The position numbers were made by a program, and so were the translations under genes. DNA of 36,177 nucleotides, from assembly GCA_900078375.1 (NCBI GenBank), contig FLQS01000040.1, forward strand, positions 21,060-57,236. Reading direction: 5' to 3'. How positions within the stretch are numbered: position 1 is the first letter of the stretch; each line of letters starts with the position of its first letter. Shown here piece by piece: positions 6,941 through 13,607 of the stretch. The notes under the pieces were generated by a model that ran no database searches, had not been told where the DNA came from, and saw only the letters and a program-made list of their open reading frames with translations. The DNA is from an uncultured Mycobacterium sp. GTDB lineage: Bacteria > Actinomycetota > Actinomycetes > Mycobacteriales > Mycobacteriaceae.

Positions 6941-8374
6941 TCATACCGCTCCGGCGGGCGACGTAGTTTTTGCGAGCAGCTTCTGGATGCGCTCCTTGAG
7001 CTGGTAGGTGCGGACGCTGTCGGTGAGCACCTTCATCGGGGTTCTGTTTCCTGCAACTCGATTGAGTAGTTCGCCCAGCAGAAGGAGCGCTCCGGTATCG
7101 CCAAGAGTGTCGACCTCGTACGGGTCGTATTCGAAGCTGGGGGCATGTTTCAAGTTGTTGTAGGTGCCCCAAAAGAGATATGCCCAGTCGTACAGGTTGC
7201 CGCCCACGAACTCAGTGAAGGCCGGCCCAACGTGGCGGCCGATGGCCATGGGGAGTGGTTCCTTCTTCCCACCGATTTTTAGAGGTTTGGCCCACGCGCG
7301 TTGGAAATGCTCGTTGTGCAGTCTGGTCCAATATTCCAAGCCGAGAGCGATCTCCGTGAGACGAACCTCAACTCCACTCTGGCCGTAACGATAGGCGCTC
7401 GTAAGCGGGCCTGTGGCTCGCGGATATTTTTGGTCCACCCGTATCCAATTTCGGAGGCCCTTGAGTCCTCCAATATGGCTGAGGTAAAACAACGGAATCT
7501 CGGTCATCGACTTCGGCCTTGCTACTCCACCTTGGCGAGGCAGTGTCATCAGCCGCGAGTTCCAAAGTTCGGCGCTTTCACGGGGCCGCCCGTCGTCTTC
7601 GATCTTGAATTCGACGGTCGCGCGTTCTGCTGGAACAAATCCCTCATGCGCCAGACTGATCAAGTCTTGCACGGATAGCAGGGGGACGAGGTGGTCGTGC
7701 CAGTGTCGTGGTCTTCGGCCTGATGTCCCGACCACCAGGGGGGCGTTTATCGTTCGCTTGTCGTCCGGGCCGTCCACGTGCCACGTTGAGTCGAGCTTGA
7801 GCTTGAATCCGCGTCGGATCTCCAACTCAATAGGTTCCACATCGACGGTTTCGGCCTTGTATTGCTTGGTTCCGTCACTCGAGGGCTTGGTGAGTGTTTC
7901 GCGAATGCTAGTTAGCCCTGCCCATCTGGTTACCTGTGGGATCTCAAGCTCTACAGCGAGGAACCTGTCGTCCTTGAGTACCGCGAAGGGCACGTTGACG
8001 ACGACGCCTCGCGTACGCACTGTCTGCGTCGAGGCTCGCTGACCCATGACGTTCGATTGAGAAACACCAGCGATGTCGAAGAAGATCGCCCGCGTGCTAT
8101 TCGTCATCCCGTAGACGGCCTTTGGCATCGGCAGCCGCTCGCGGTTCTGGCCGAACTCGTTGTTGAATTCTCGCGTACGCAATGTGCCGACATGGAAAAG
8201 GTTGTCGTCGGCGAGACGGACATAGCCGTCGCTGGCCTTGCTCAGGTTGTAAACGTCGGCGAGTTCCGTCCAGAAGTGACCCAGCGATCCATCGAAGGTT
8301 TCCTGCATTCGGTCCGCCATTACGGGATGTTCGCACCGGCAGCGATTAGCTAGAACGAGACACGCCGTACTCAA
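6941..8374 (-). CDS. ApeA-like protein with C-terminal HEPN-like domain, putative antiphage effector
   Basis: A 477-residue protein. The N-terminal two thirds resemble the ApeA N-terminal domain: PKAVYGMTNSTRAIFFDI (84-101), a beta-rich segment, then QVTRWAGLTSIRET (147-160) and a helix DHLVPLLSVQDLISLA (227-242). The C-terminal part (about 335-470) is helical and HEPN-like, with NNLKH at 406-410 followed by a YDP motif. The canonical Arg four to six residues before His410 is missing (Asn, Tyr and Thr occupy those places), so the active site may be altered. The start is TTG at 8374, overlapping the stop of the upstream gene (TTGA) with GGGAAAG upstream; an ATG at 8320 is a shorter alternative. 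ApeA of other bacteria is an abortive-infection protein; the role here is inferred. Confidence 0.75.
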   Translation of the reverse strand: MSTACLVLANRCRCEHPVMADRMQETFDGSLGHFWTELADVYNLSKASDGYVRLADDNLFHVGTLRTREFNNEFGQNRERLPMPKAVYGMTNSTRAIFFDIAGVSQSNVMGQRASTQTVRTRGVVVNVPFAVLKDDRFLAVELEIPQVTRWAGLTSIRETLTKPSSDGTKQYKAETVDVEPIELEIRRGFKLKLDSTWHVDGPDDKRTINAPLVVGTSGRRPRHWHDHLVPLLSVQDLISLAHEGFVPAERATVEFKIEDDGRPRESAELWNSRLMTLPRQGGVARPKSMTEIPLFYLSHIGGLKGLRNWIRVDQKYPRATGPLTSAYRYGQSGVEVRLTEIALGLEYWTRLHNEHFQRAWAKPLKIGGKKEPLPMAIGRHVGPAFTEFVGGNLYDWAYLFWGTYNNLKHAPSFEYDPYEVDTLGDTGALLLLGELLNRVAGNRTPMKVLTDSVRTYQLKERIQKLLAKTTSPAGAV

Positions 8375-9030
8375 GGGGCTTTCCCGCTAGCGTCGAGTGT
8401 TGTGATGTTCTGGTTAATCGAATACCAGCCAGCCTCTAACTTGTCATCCGCCGCGCGGAGTTGCGACGGCCAAGGAATTCGACCCGCGTTCAGGTCTGCG
8501 ACGATGTCCTGGGTAAGCCCGAACAACTTCTGTTCCCACAGGGTGTCGCGCAATGTCGTGACATGGCTATCGAATGCCGCGACAAACTCTGAGTCGTTCG
8601 GTGGTCCCGCATCAATTTTCAGCACCACGTTGAACGACGTTGGACCTTGGGCGGCGCCCTTCCCGTAAGTGAGAACGGTCTCGATTGACTCGAACTCGGC
8701 CCGGTTTCGGTGTGCTACGTGGCCGTGTCGCCAGTCCATGATCTGCCGGTGAACGGCCATGCCGTCCTCGCCCACCGTGTCTTGCACGAAGTCTACGAAT
8801 GGAATATTGCGCTTTTTGGCGCTGACCGCACACCGCCCGTACGAAGCGATGGCAGACTCCCACAGGGCTCGGCGGAGGAACATATTCGCCGCTTTCTTGT
8901 CATCCGACTTCCCTCGTTCGTATAAAGCCATGCCAGCGGCTTGAAGGTCGGCCCACGCTGAGGCCCAACGTTGCACGAGGGTCACGTTCAGGCCGGCCAG
9001 CGTGCCCCAGAGCTCAGTTCCGTTTGTCAT
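8371..9030 (-). CDS. Small HEPN-like protein (AbiU2-like R-x5-H motif), partner of the ApeA-like protein
   Basis: A 219-residue, largely helical protein of no family I can name with certainty. Helices at about 10-40 and 48-72 (FLRRALWESAIASYGRCAV) precede the motif WRHGHVAHR with Arg101 and His107, an R-x5-H arrangement as in HEPN nucleases such as AbiU2. A beta-containing segment (about 115-145) and helical C-terminus follow. It is the first gene of a two-gene unit: its TGA overlaps the TTG start of the ApeA-like gene, so the two are probably made in fixed ratio and may form a complex. It starts at ATG 9030, seven bases from a good -10 box, suggesting a leaderless mRNA. Possible roles are a second RNase, an antitoxin-like regulator or a sensor. 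Confidence 0.65.
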   Translation of the reverse strand: MTNGTELWGTLAGLNVTLVQRWASAWADLQAAGMALYERGKSDDKKAANMFLRRALWESAIASYGRCAVSAKKRNIPFVDFVQDTVGEDGMAVHRQIMDWRHGHVAHRNRAEFESIETVLTYGKGAAQGPTSFNVVLKIDAGPPNDSEFVAAFDSHVTTLRDTLWEQKLFGLTQDIVADLNAGRIPWPSQLRAADDKLEAGWYSINQNITTLDASGKAP

Positions 9031-9329
9031 GGCAGTGACGCTAGAACTGAGGGGTGCAGTGGGACCGGCGCGACCCGCTGACCAGCGGGATCTTCAACCA
9101 GGCCTGCAGGCCCCGTGTGGCTCGTTTCTCCGCTCGTACGGCCGTGGCGCACAAAACGGACACGAAATCCGTTTCCCTGCTGTCAGCACCAGACCCGCGG
9201 GCCCTACGCATACGCTACGCACTTTCATGCCAACCTATACTCATCAGTCATCATCAATACACACTCTGACCTGCAAGTTCTCAACCCGTCGTCAACATCG
9301 CTGCAGGTACAAACGTCGAGAGAAAGAAG
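9031..9329. other. Non-coding right end of the island
   Basis: These 299 bp hold the promoter of the minus-strand pair and no gene. Three inverted repeats occur. AAACGGA/TCCGTTT (9154-9174) has a seven-base loop and looks like an anticodon arm. ACCTGCA (9269-9275) pairs with TGCAGGT (9302-9308), ending 21 bp before attR. GCATACGCTACGC (9208-9220) matches, in inverted orientation and with one mismatch, 4815-4827 near attL. The last two could be recombinase or excisionase sites. Confidence 0.4.
9038..9043 (-). promoter_or_regulatory. Predicted -10 box, leaderless promoter of the two-gene HEPN/ApeA-like unit
   Basis: Read on the minus strand, TAGCGT fits the mycobacterial TAnnnT -10 consensus. 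Seven bases separate it from the ATG at 9030, so transcription would begin at or next to the start codon. No ribosome-binding site is visible, consistent with leaderless translation. Confidence 0.5.
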
Positions 9330-9377
9330 TTCAAAACCCGTGCAGTGTGAGTTCGAATCTCACCGAGGGCACCAGAA
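9330..9377 (+). repeat. Right attachment site (attR): duplicated 3' half of tRNA-Leu
   Basis: An exact copy of 4708-4755: anticodon loop, variable loop, T arm, 3' acceptor strand and CCA. The 5' half of the tRNA is missing (upstream DNA reads AGAAAGAAG and cannot form the acceptor or D arm), so this is a tRNA fragment, not a gene. It marks where the element joins the original chromosome. Confidence 0.9.
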
Positions 9378-9449
9378 GTAATCGGCTCGGCGCGCACAAA
9401 TGACATAGCAAAGTCGACACCCAAGACTCGTGCGGTTCTGACCGTCGGC

Positions 9450-9479
9450 TAAGCCGCCCGGCCTTGGCTGGGCGGCTTA
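9450..9479 (-). terminator. Intrinsic terminator-like hairpin after the small lipoprotein gene
   Basis: A perfect 10-bp stem, TAAGCCGCCC (9450-9459) with GGGCGGCTTA (9470-9479), and a 10-base loop. It begins five bases after the stop of the minus-strand lipoprotein gene. There is no T-tract, which is common for mycobacterial terminators. It may also insulate against transcription arriving from the island. Confidence 0.75.
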
Positions 9480-9484
9480 CCAGG

Positions 9485-9745
9485 TCAGCGGACGCAGTTG
9501 TTGCCGACGATTTCCTTGCAGACCGCGCCCGGGGGTGCCGGGTTGACCGTCGGCGAGAACGAGTTGGGATCACCCGGCCCCACCGCTTTTTCGGTGGGCG
9601 ACGGCGTCACGGCAGACGACGGAGTGGTGGTCGTCGACGGGCTGTCCTTCGCATTCGAACTGCAGGCGGTCAACGCCCCCATCCCGACAATCGCGGCTCC
9701 GCCAGCAAAGAGTGCGATCTGGCGAGTCAGGCGACCATAGCTCAT
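9485..9745 (-). CDS. Small mycobacterial lipoprotein of unknown function
   Basis: An 86-residue protein with a clear lipoprotein signal: basic N-terminus, hydrophobic core and lipobox ALTAC with Cys28 as the modified residue. The mature part is short, Ser/Thr/Pro-rich (residues about 35-65) and ends in PAPPGAVCKEIVGNNCVR, whose two cysteines could form a disulfide. I do not recognise the family. The ATG is preceded by AGGAAA at suitable distance. A strong terminator follows, and a 292-bp non-coding region lies upstream, so it is probably transcribed alone. Confidence 0.75.
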   Translation of the reverse strand: MSYGRLTRQIALFAGGAAIVGMGALTACSSNAKDSPSTTTTPSSAVTPSPTEKAVGPGDPNSFSPTVNPAPPGAVCKEIVGNNCVR

Positions 9746-10037
9746 AGCGTTTCCTATCTGTGTGTGCGAAAGGTCCGAATCGTCCTAGTTGCCGGCTCGG
9801 CTGATGTGCCAGCGGCCCCGAGAGGCTGGACAATCACTGTGAGTACTTACCTCGCGATTTGCTGAGAGCATACGACTAAAGCGCTCCACGCGGCGATTAG
9901 CCTCAAAGACCGAAGCGGCGTCGCAGCACATACCGATCCCCCATGGTTGCGTGACCGGCCTAACACCGTCCGATGAAGGAAGGATACCGTTCAGGCAAAC
10001 CTTCGTAAGGGTAAAAAGTCACCTTCATTCGAGGCCC
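9746..10037. other. Intergenic region upstream of the small lipoprotein gene
   Basis: These 292 bp hold no credible gene. On the minus strand TATGCT at 9867-9872 could be a -10 box about 120 bases before the lipoprotein start. An AT-richer stretch lies near 10000-10025. Confidence 0.3.
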
Positions 10038-10289
10038 TCAGCCGATCGAGATGATCAGCCCACCGCCCCAGAACGGCCAGCCCCAGTTCGGCGTGGCGAT
10101 GGTTCCGGGTGACGTGGTGATCTGCGCATTGCCTGGGCTCTGACAGATCGTGGTGTTGGGGCTGACGTTCGTGCACGTTGGGGCACCGGAAGCGATGGCG
10201 GCTATCCCTAGGCCGGCCGCCAGCACGGCACCGAAGAACAGCACGGTTCCCGCCACAACCTGCCAGAGCCGAACACCTCGAGTTGTCAT
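10038..10289 (-). CDS. Small exported or membrane-anchored protein of unknown function
   Basis: An 83-residue protein starting at ATG 10289, chosen because GAGAGAG lies upstream at ribosome-binding distance and because it places a signal-like N-terminus (MTTRGVRLWQ, then a hydrophobic stretch to about residue 32) at the front. The remainder has two cysteines and many Thr/Asn/Pro residues and ends in a Gly/Trp-rich hydrophobic tail (NWGWPFWGGGLIISIG). It lies 13 bp downstream of the amidase gene on the same strand and may be co-transcribed with it. No family recognised. Confidence 0.6.
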   Translation of the reverse strand: MTTRGVRLWQVVAGTVLFFGAVLAAGLGIAAIASGAPTCTNVSPNTTICQSPGNAQITTSPGTIATPNWGWPFWGGGLIISIG

Positions 10290-10302
10290 AGCGGTAGCTC
10301 TC

Positions 10303-11100
10303 TCAGTACAGGTCGACACGCCGGTCGGAAAGCAAATCGACATACTCCGTCAGCGTCTTGTCGTGCGTGAGGGACAGGTCGACATCGGTGATCGCCAGCC
10401 CAGATCCCGAACCGACGTCAGCGATCACCCAGCCGTCGGGATCGACGATCACACTCCCCTCCGTCCACGGCTGCCCGCGCTCGACGCCTGCACGATCACA
10501 CACCGCGACGAAAACCCGGTTCAGCCGACCGGTGGACATCGCGGTGATCACCTCGCCGGGCCGTTCGCCGTCCGGCCGCGGGAACAACGGCCAGTTCACC
10601 GGCGCCGCGATCAGTTCCGCGCCGTCGAGTGCGACCCGCCGGGTCACCTCGCCGAACTCGAGGTCGTAGCAGACCATCACCGCGATCGCCCCATGCCGGG
10701 TCCGCAGCACCGAGGGCAGATCGGCACCACGAGTGAAGATCAGCTTCTCCCGGTCCCACAGATGCGTCTTGCGGTAGGTGGCGATCACCCCGTCACGGTC
10801 CAGCGCCACCGCGCTGTTGTAGAGCAGGCCGTCATCCCCCCGCTCGCAGAACCCGCCGACGACGACGGCCTCACCGGCGGCCGAACGCCAGGCGTCGAAC
10901 GCGGGATCACTGGGGCGCAACGCCGCCGAGCGGGCTTCGTCGGCATCGGCGAACATATAGCCGGAGGTCGCCAGTTCGGGCAGCACCACGACATCGGCAC
11001 CCTGCGCGACGGCATCGGCGATGGCGCCCGCGGATAACTCGACATTCGCGGACACGGCCCCGAGAGTGGGCGCGATCTGCGCGCAGGCAATGCGGGTCAC
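10303..11100 (-). CDS. Carbon-nitrogen hydrolase (nitrilase superfamily amidase)
   Basis: A 265-residue enzyme of the nitrilase superfamily with the complete catalytic triad: Glu42 in LPELATSGY, Lys111 in YRKTHLW and Cys144 in MVCYDLEFGE. Such enzymes hydrolyse amides or carbamoyl groups; the substrate cannot be read from the sequence. The start is GTG at 11100. Read on the minus strand, TAACCT (11107-11112) lies six bases before it and could be a leaderless -10 box. The gene diverges from a ureohydrolase gene with a 45-bp gap, which hints at a shared pathway such as conversion of 4-guanidinobutyramide to 4-guanidinobutyrate, or N-carbamoylputrescine hydrolysis. That is inference. Confidence 0.88.
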   Translation of the reverse strand: MTRIACAQIAPTLGAVSANVELSAGAIADAVAQGADVVVLPELATSGYMFADADEARSAALRPSDPAFDAWRSAAGEAVVVGGFCERGDDGLLYNSAVALDRDGVIATYRKTHLWDREKLIFTRGADLPSVLRTRHGAIAVMVCYDLEFGEVTRRVALDGAELIAAPVNWPLFPRPDGERPGEVITAMSTGRLNRVFVAVCDRAGVERGQPWTEGSVIVDPDGWVIADVGSGSGLAITDVDLSLTHDKTLTEYVDLLSDRRVDLY

Positions 11101-11106
11101 CCCTGC

Positions 11107-11112
11107 AGGTTA
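11107..11112 (-). promoter_or_regulatory. Predicted -10 box of the amidase gene
   Basis: On the minus strand this reads TAACCT, matching TAnnnT, and is followed after six bases by the GTG start, the spacing of mycobacterial leaderless promoters. AGGGG between them could instead serve as a ribosome-binding site. Confidence 0.35.
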
Positions 11113-11145
11113 GCCTCGCCGCAACGGCTTGGCAGAGGAGAAAAC

Positions 11146-12117
11146 ATGGCATCTGACAACGGGTTCTTGCCGGGGGACGCCGGCATCGTCGGCCCGGTCG
11201 ACGCGACCGAGTACCCCCGCTACACCGAACCGTCGACGTTCGCACGGCTGCCGCGGATCTCCGAGGTGCCCGGTGCCGACGTCCGGATCGTCGGCGTGCC
11301 GTTCGACAGCGGGGTGTCCTACCGGCCGGGCGCGCGGTTCGGGCCCTCGCACGTGCGGGCGGCTTCCAAGCTGCTGCGGCCGTTCAACCCCGCACTCGGT
11401 GTCGCGCCGTTCGCCGCCCAGCAGGTGGCCGATTGCGGCGACATCGCGGTCAACCCGTTCAACATCGACGAGGCGATCGCGGCGATCGACACCGCGATGA
11501 CCGACCTGCGCAAGGACGGATCGACCGTACTGACGATCGGCGGTGACCACACCATCGCGCTGCCGATCCTGCGCTCGCTGGCCCGCGACCACGGCCGGGT
11601 GGCCGTCCTGCATTTCGACGCCCATCTCGACACCTGGGACACCTACTTCGGGTCGCCGTACACCCACGGCACCCCGTTCCGGCGGGCCAGCGAGGAAGGG
11701 CTGATCGACATGGAGCGCTCACTGCACATGGGCATCCGCGGCCCGCTGTACAGCAAGACCGACCTGGAGCAGGATTCGGTGTTGGGCTTTCAGGTCATCC
11801 GCTCCGACGATTACGAATTCGATGGTGTCGCAAGCATTGTCGAGCGGATGCGCAAGCGGCTCGATGGCGGTCCGGTGTATGTGTCGATCGACATCGACGT
11901 GCTCGATCCGGCGCACGCACCGGGCACCGGAACACCTGAGGCCGGCGGGTTGACCTCCCGCGAATTGCTCAACACCTTGCGTGGGCTGGTGGGCCTCGAC
12001 ATCGTCGGCGCCGACATCGTCGAGGTGGCCCCGGCCTACGACCACGCGGAGATCACCGGCATCGCCGCCGCCCACGTCGGATTCGAACTTCTCTCGGTGC
12101 TGGCCGCCAACCGATAG
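11146..12117 (+). CDS. speB: Ureohydrolase (agmatinase / guanidinobutyrase family)
   Basis: A 323-residue enzyme of the arginase/agmatinase superfamily. The manganese-binding motifs are intact: GGDH at 132-135 (His135), DAHLD at 158-162 (Asp158, His160, Asp162) and SIDIDVLDP at 247-255 (Asp249, Asp251), followed by APGTGTPEAGG. It releases urea from a guanidino compound; agmatine to putrescine and 4-guanidinobutyrate to GABA are both possible, and the symbol reflects family only. The start ATG follows a good GAGGAGA site. It diverges from the amidase gene and is followed after nine bases by cya, so the cyclase is probably co-transcribed. Confidence 0.88.
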   Translation: MASDNGFLPGDAGIVGPVDATEYPRYTEPSTFARLPRISEVPGADVRIVGVPFDSGVSYRPGARFGPSHVRAASKLLRPFNPALGVAPFAAQQVADCGDIAVNPFNIDEAIAAIDTAMTDLRKDGSTVLTIGGDHTIALPILRSLARDHGRVAVLHFDAHLDTWDTYFGSPYTHGTPFRRASEEGLIDMERSLHMGIRGPLYSKTDLEQDSVLGFQVIRSDDYEFDGVASIVERMRKRLDGGPVYVSIDIDVLDPAHAPGTGTPEAGGLTSRELLNTLRGLVGLDIVGADIVEVAPAYDHAEITGIAAAHVGFELLSVLAANR

Positions 12118-12126
12118 GCTGCGATT

Positions 12127-13470
12127 GTGGGCAGCCTGCGGAAATGCGCTGGTTCGGTGCCGTCGGACGGGCCAAATCAGCGTGCGGACTGTGAGCGCAT
12201 GCAGCGCCGCGCCCCGGCCCGAAACCTGCATTGGGCCGAGTCCATCAATCGCCGCCAGCGGGTGCTCAACATCGCGGCCGCCATGGCTGCCGTCGTCACC
12301 GCCGTGGTCGGGGTCCTGCAGTTCGTCACCGGCGAGCGCTTGGTGGCCATCGGGCTGGTCAACCTGGGCACCGCAGCCATCTTCGGCGCGATTCCGCTGC
12401 TGCATCGCTTCGGCGAGATCCTGGCCGCGCTGGCGTTCGTGTTCTTCGCCTTCCTGTCGTTGACGATCGTCGGCTGGCAGGTCGGCACGGATTCCGGCGT
12501 CCAGTTTTACTACCTGGTGTCAGCGTCGCTGGCGGTCCTGGTGCTCGGCGTCGAACACGTCGTCTTGGCGTCGACGGTCGTCGCGATCGGCGCCGGGCTG
12601 ACCATCGCGTCCCAGTTCCTGGTGCCCGGCGATACCGGGATCCAGCCGCGCTGGCTGGTCAATGCCGGCTTTGTCATCACCACGGTGTCCGCGTGCGTGA
12701 TGGTGTTCGCGACGGTTTGGTACGCGATGCGCGAGGTGTCCCGGGCCGAGGCGGCGATGGAATTCGAATATCTGCGTTCTGAGGCGCTGCTGGCCAACAT
12801 CCTGCCTGCCAGTATCGCTGCCCGGCTGAAGGATCCGGGCCGCGGTGTGATCGCCGACCGCTTCGACGACGCCTCGATCCTGTTCGCCGATATCGCCGGG
12901 TTCACCGAGCGGGCCAGCCAAATTCCGCCCGCCGAACTGGTGCGATTCCTCGACCGGCTGTACACGACCTTCGACCGTCTGGTCGACAAGCACGGCTTGG
13001 AGAAAATCAAGACCACCGGCGACTCCTACATGGTGGTCAGCGGGGTTCCCCAGCCCCGGGATGACCACGCCGAGGCGCTGGCGAACCTTGCCCTGGACAT
13101 GGCCAAATCGGTGCGCGACCTGCGCGACCCCAACGGACGGCCGGTGCCGTTACGGATGGGCATGGCCGCCGGACCGGTGGTGGCCGGGGTGGTCGGGGCA
13201 CGCCGGTTTTTCTACGACGTCTGGGGCGACGCCGTCAACGTCGCCTCCCGGATGGAGAGCACCGACCCTGAGGGACGCATCCAGGTGCCCCAGGACGTCT
13301 ACGAGCGCCTCCGGGGCCAGTTCGTTCTCGAGGAGCGCGGCGACGTCGACGTCAAGGGCAAGGGCGTCATGCACACCTGGTATCTGGTGAGCCGTCGGGC
13401 CGCACCTGCCCCGGACAGCAATCGGCCCGCCCAGGAAGAGTCTGGGCGGGTCGAAAGTCCAACCGGATAG
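12127..13470 (+). CDS. cya: Membrane-bound class III adenylate cyclase (Rv1625c-like)
   Basis: A 447-residue protein converting ATP to cyclic AMP. After a soluble N-terminus of about 45 residues come six membrane segments (about 47-200), a helical linker, then a class III cyclase domain (about 245-425). The catalytic residues are present: metal-binding Asp255 and Asp299, substrate-specifying Lys295 and Asp364, and transition-state Arg375. The set is offset by one from M. tuberculosis Rv1625c as I recall it. One such domain is half a catalytic unit, so it works as a homodimer. The start is GTG at 12127, nine bases after the ureohydrolase stop. The last codons contain a strong hairpin. Confidence 0.93.
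   Translation: MGSLRKCAGSVPSDGPNQRADCERMQRRAPARNLHWAESINRRQRVLNIAAAMAAVVTAVVGVLQFVTGERLVAIGLVNLGTAAIFGAIPLLHRFGEILAALAFVFFAFLSLTIVGWQVGTDSGVQFYYLVSASLAVLVLGVEHVVLASTVVAIGAGLTIASQFLVPGDTGIQPRWLVNAGFVITTVSACVMVFATVWYAMREVSRAEAAMEFEYLRSEALLANILPASIAARLKDPGRGVIADRFDDASILFADIAGFTERASQIPPAELVRFLDRLYTTFDRLVDKHGLEKIKTTGDSYMVVSGVPQPRDDHAEALANLALDMAKSVRDLRDPNGRPVPLRMGMAAGPVVAGVVGARRFFYDVWGDAVNVASRMESTDPEGRIQVPQDVYERLRGQFVLEERGDVDVKGKGVMHTWYLVSRRAAPAPDSNRPAQEESGRVESPTG
13426..13450 (+). terminator. Strong hairpin in the 3' end of cya
   Basis: CCCGCCCAG (13426-13434) pairs with CTGGGCGGG (13442-13450) around a seven-base loop; a G-T pair and three more pairs extend the stem outward to 13422 and 13454. 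It lies inside the last codons of cya, 18 bases before the stop, without a T-tract. It probably ends the plus-strand transcript facing the convergent ABC operon. Confidence 0.5.
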
Positions 13471-13607
13471 CGGCCACCCAACCGGCTCGGCGACCGAAGC
13501 CCTGCAGGTAGGCCACCCCGCACGCCAGCGTCCACACACCGAGCACGCCGAAGAACACCCAGCCCAGCGCCCGGGATCGTGGGGTCCGCGCTGACCAGTA
13601 CCGCGTG
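13471..13607 (-). pseudogene. Possible remnant of a small membrane-protein gene
   Basis: Between the convergent ends of cya and the ABC ATPase gene, the minus strand has an open frame reading RSRALGWVFFGVLGVW and then LACGVAYLQGFGRRAGW, which looks like one hydrophobic segment with a basic flank. No good start codon or ribosome-binding site is visible and the frame runs on antisense into cya. It may be a decayed gene or chance. I do not recognise a family. Confidence 0.2.

Larger units (their letters stand above)
4756..9329. mobile_element. Integrase-less genomic island in tRNA-Leu carrying three HEPN-like genes
   Basis: About 4.6 kb of DNA bounded by the 48-bp tRNA-derived direct repeat. 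By eye its base composition is lower in GC and its codon use less biased than the flanking genes. It carries one plus-strand gene (5445-6512) convergent with a coupled pair on the minus strand (9030 to 6941). No integrase, excisionase, replication, transfer or phage structural gene is recognisable. It therefore resembles a cis-mobilisable remnant or a satellite that depends on an integrase supplied elsewhere. The cargo looks like antiphage defence, judged by family resemblance. Comparison with an empty tRNA site would settle the borders. Confidence 0.8.

Noticed and set aside
9330..9374. A second tRNA-Leu gene at the right end of the island
   Set aside because: Only the 3' half is present. 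The upstream bases cannot form the acceptor or D arms, so it is the duplicated attachment site.
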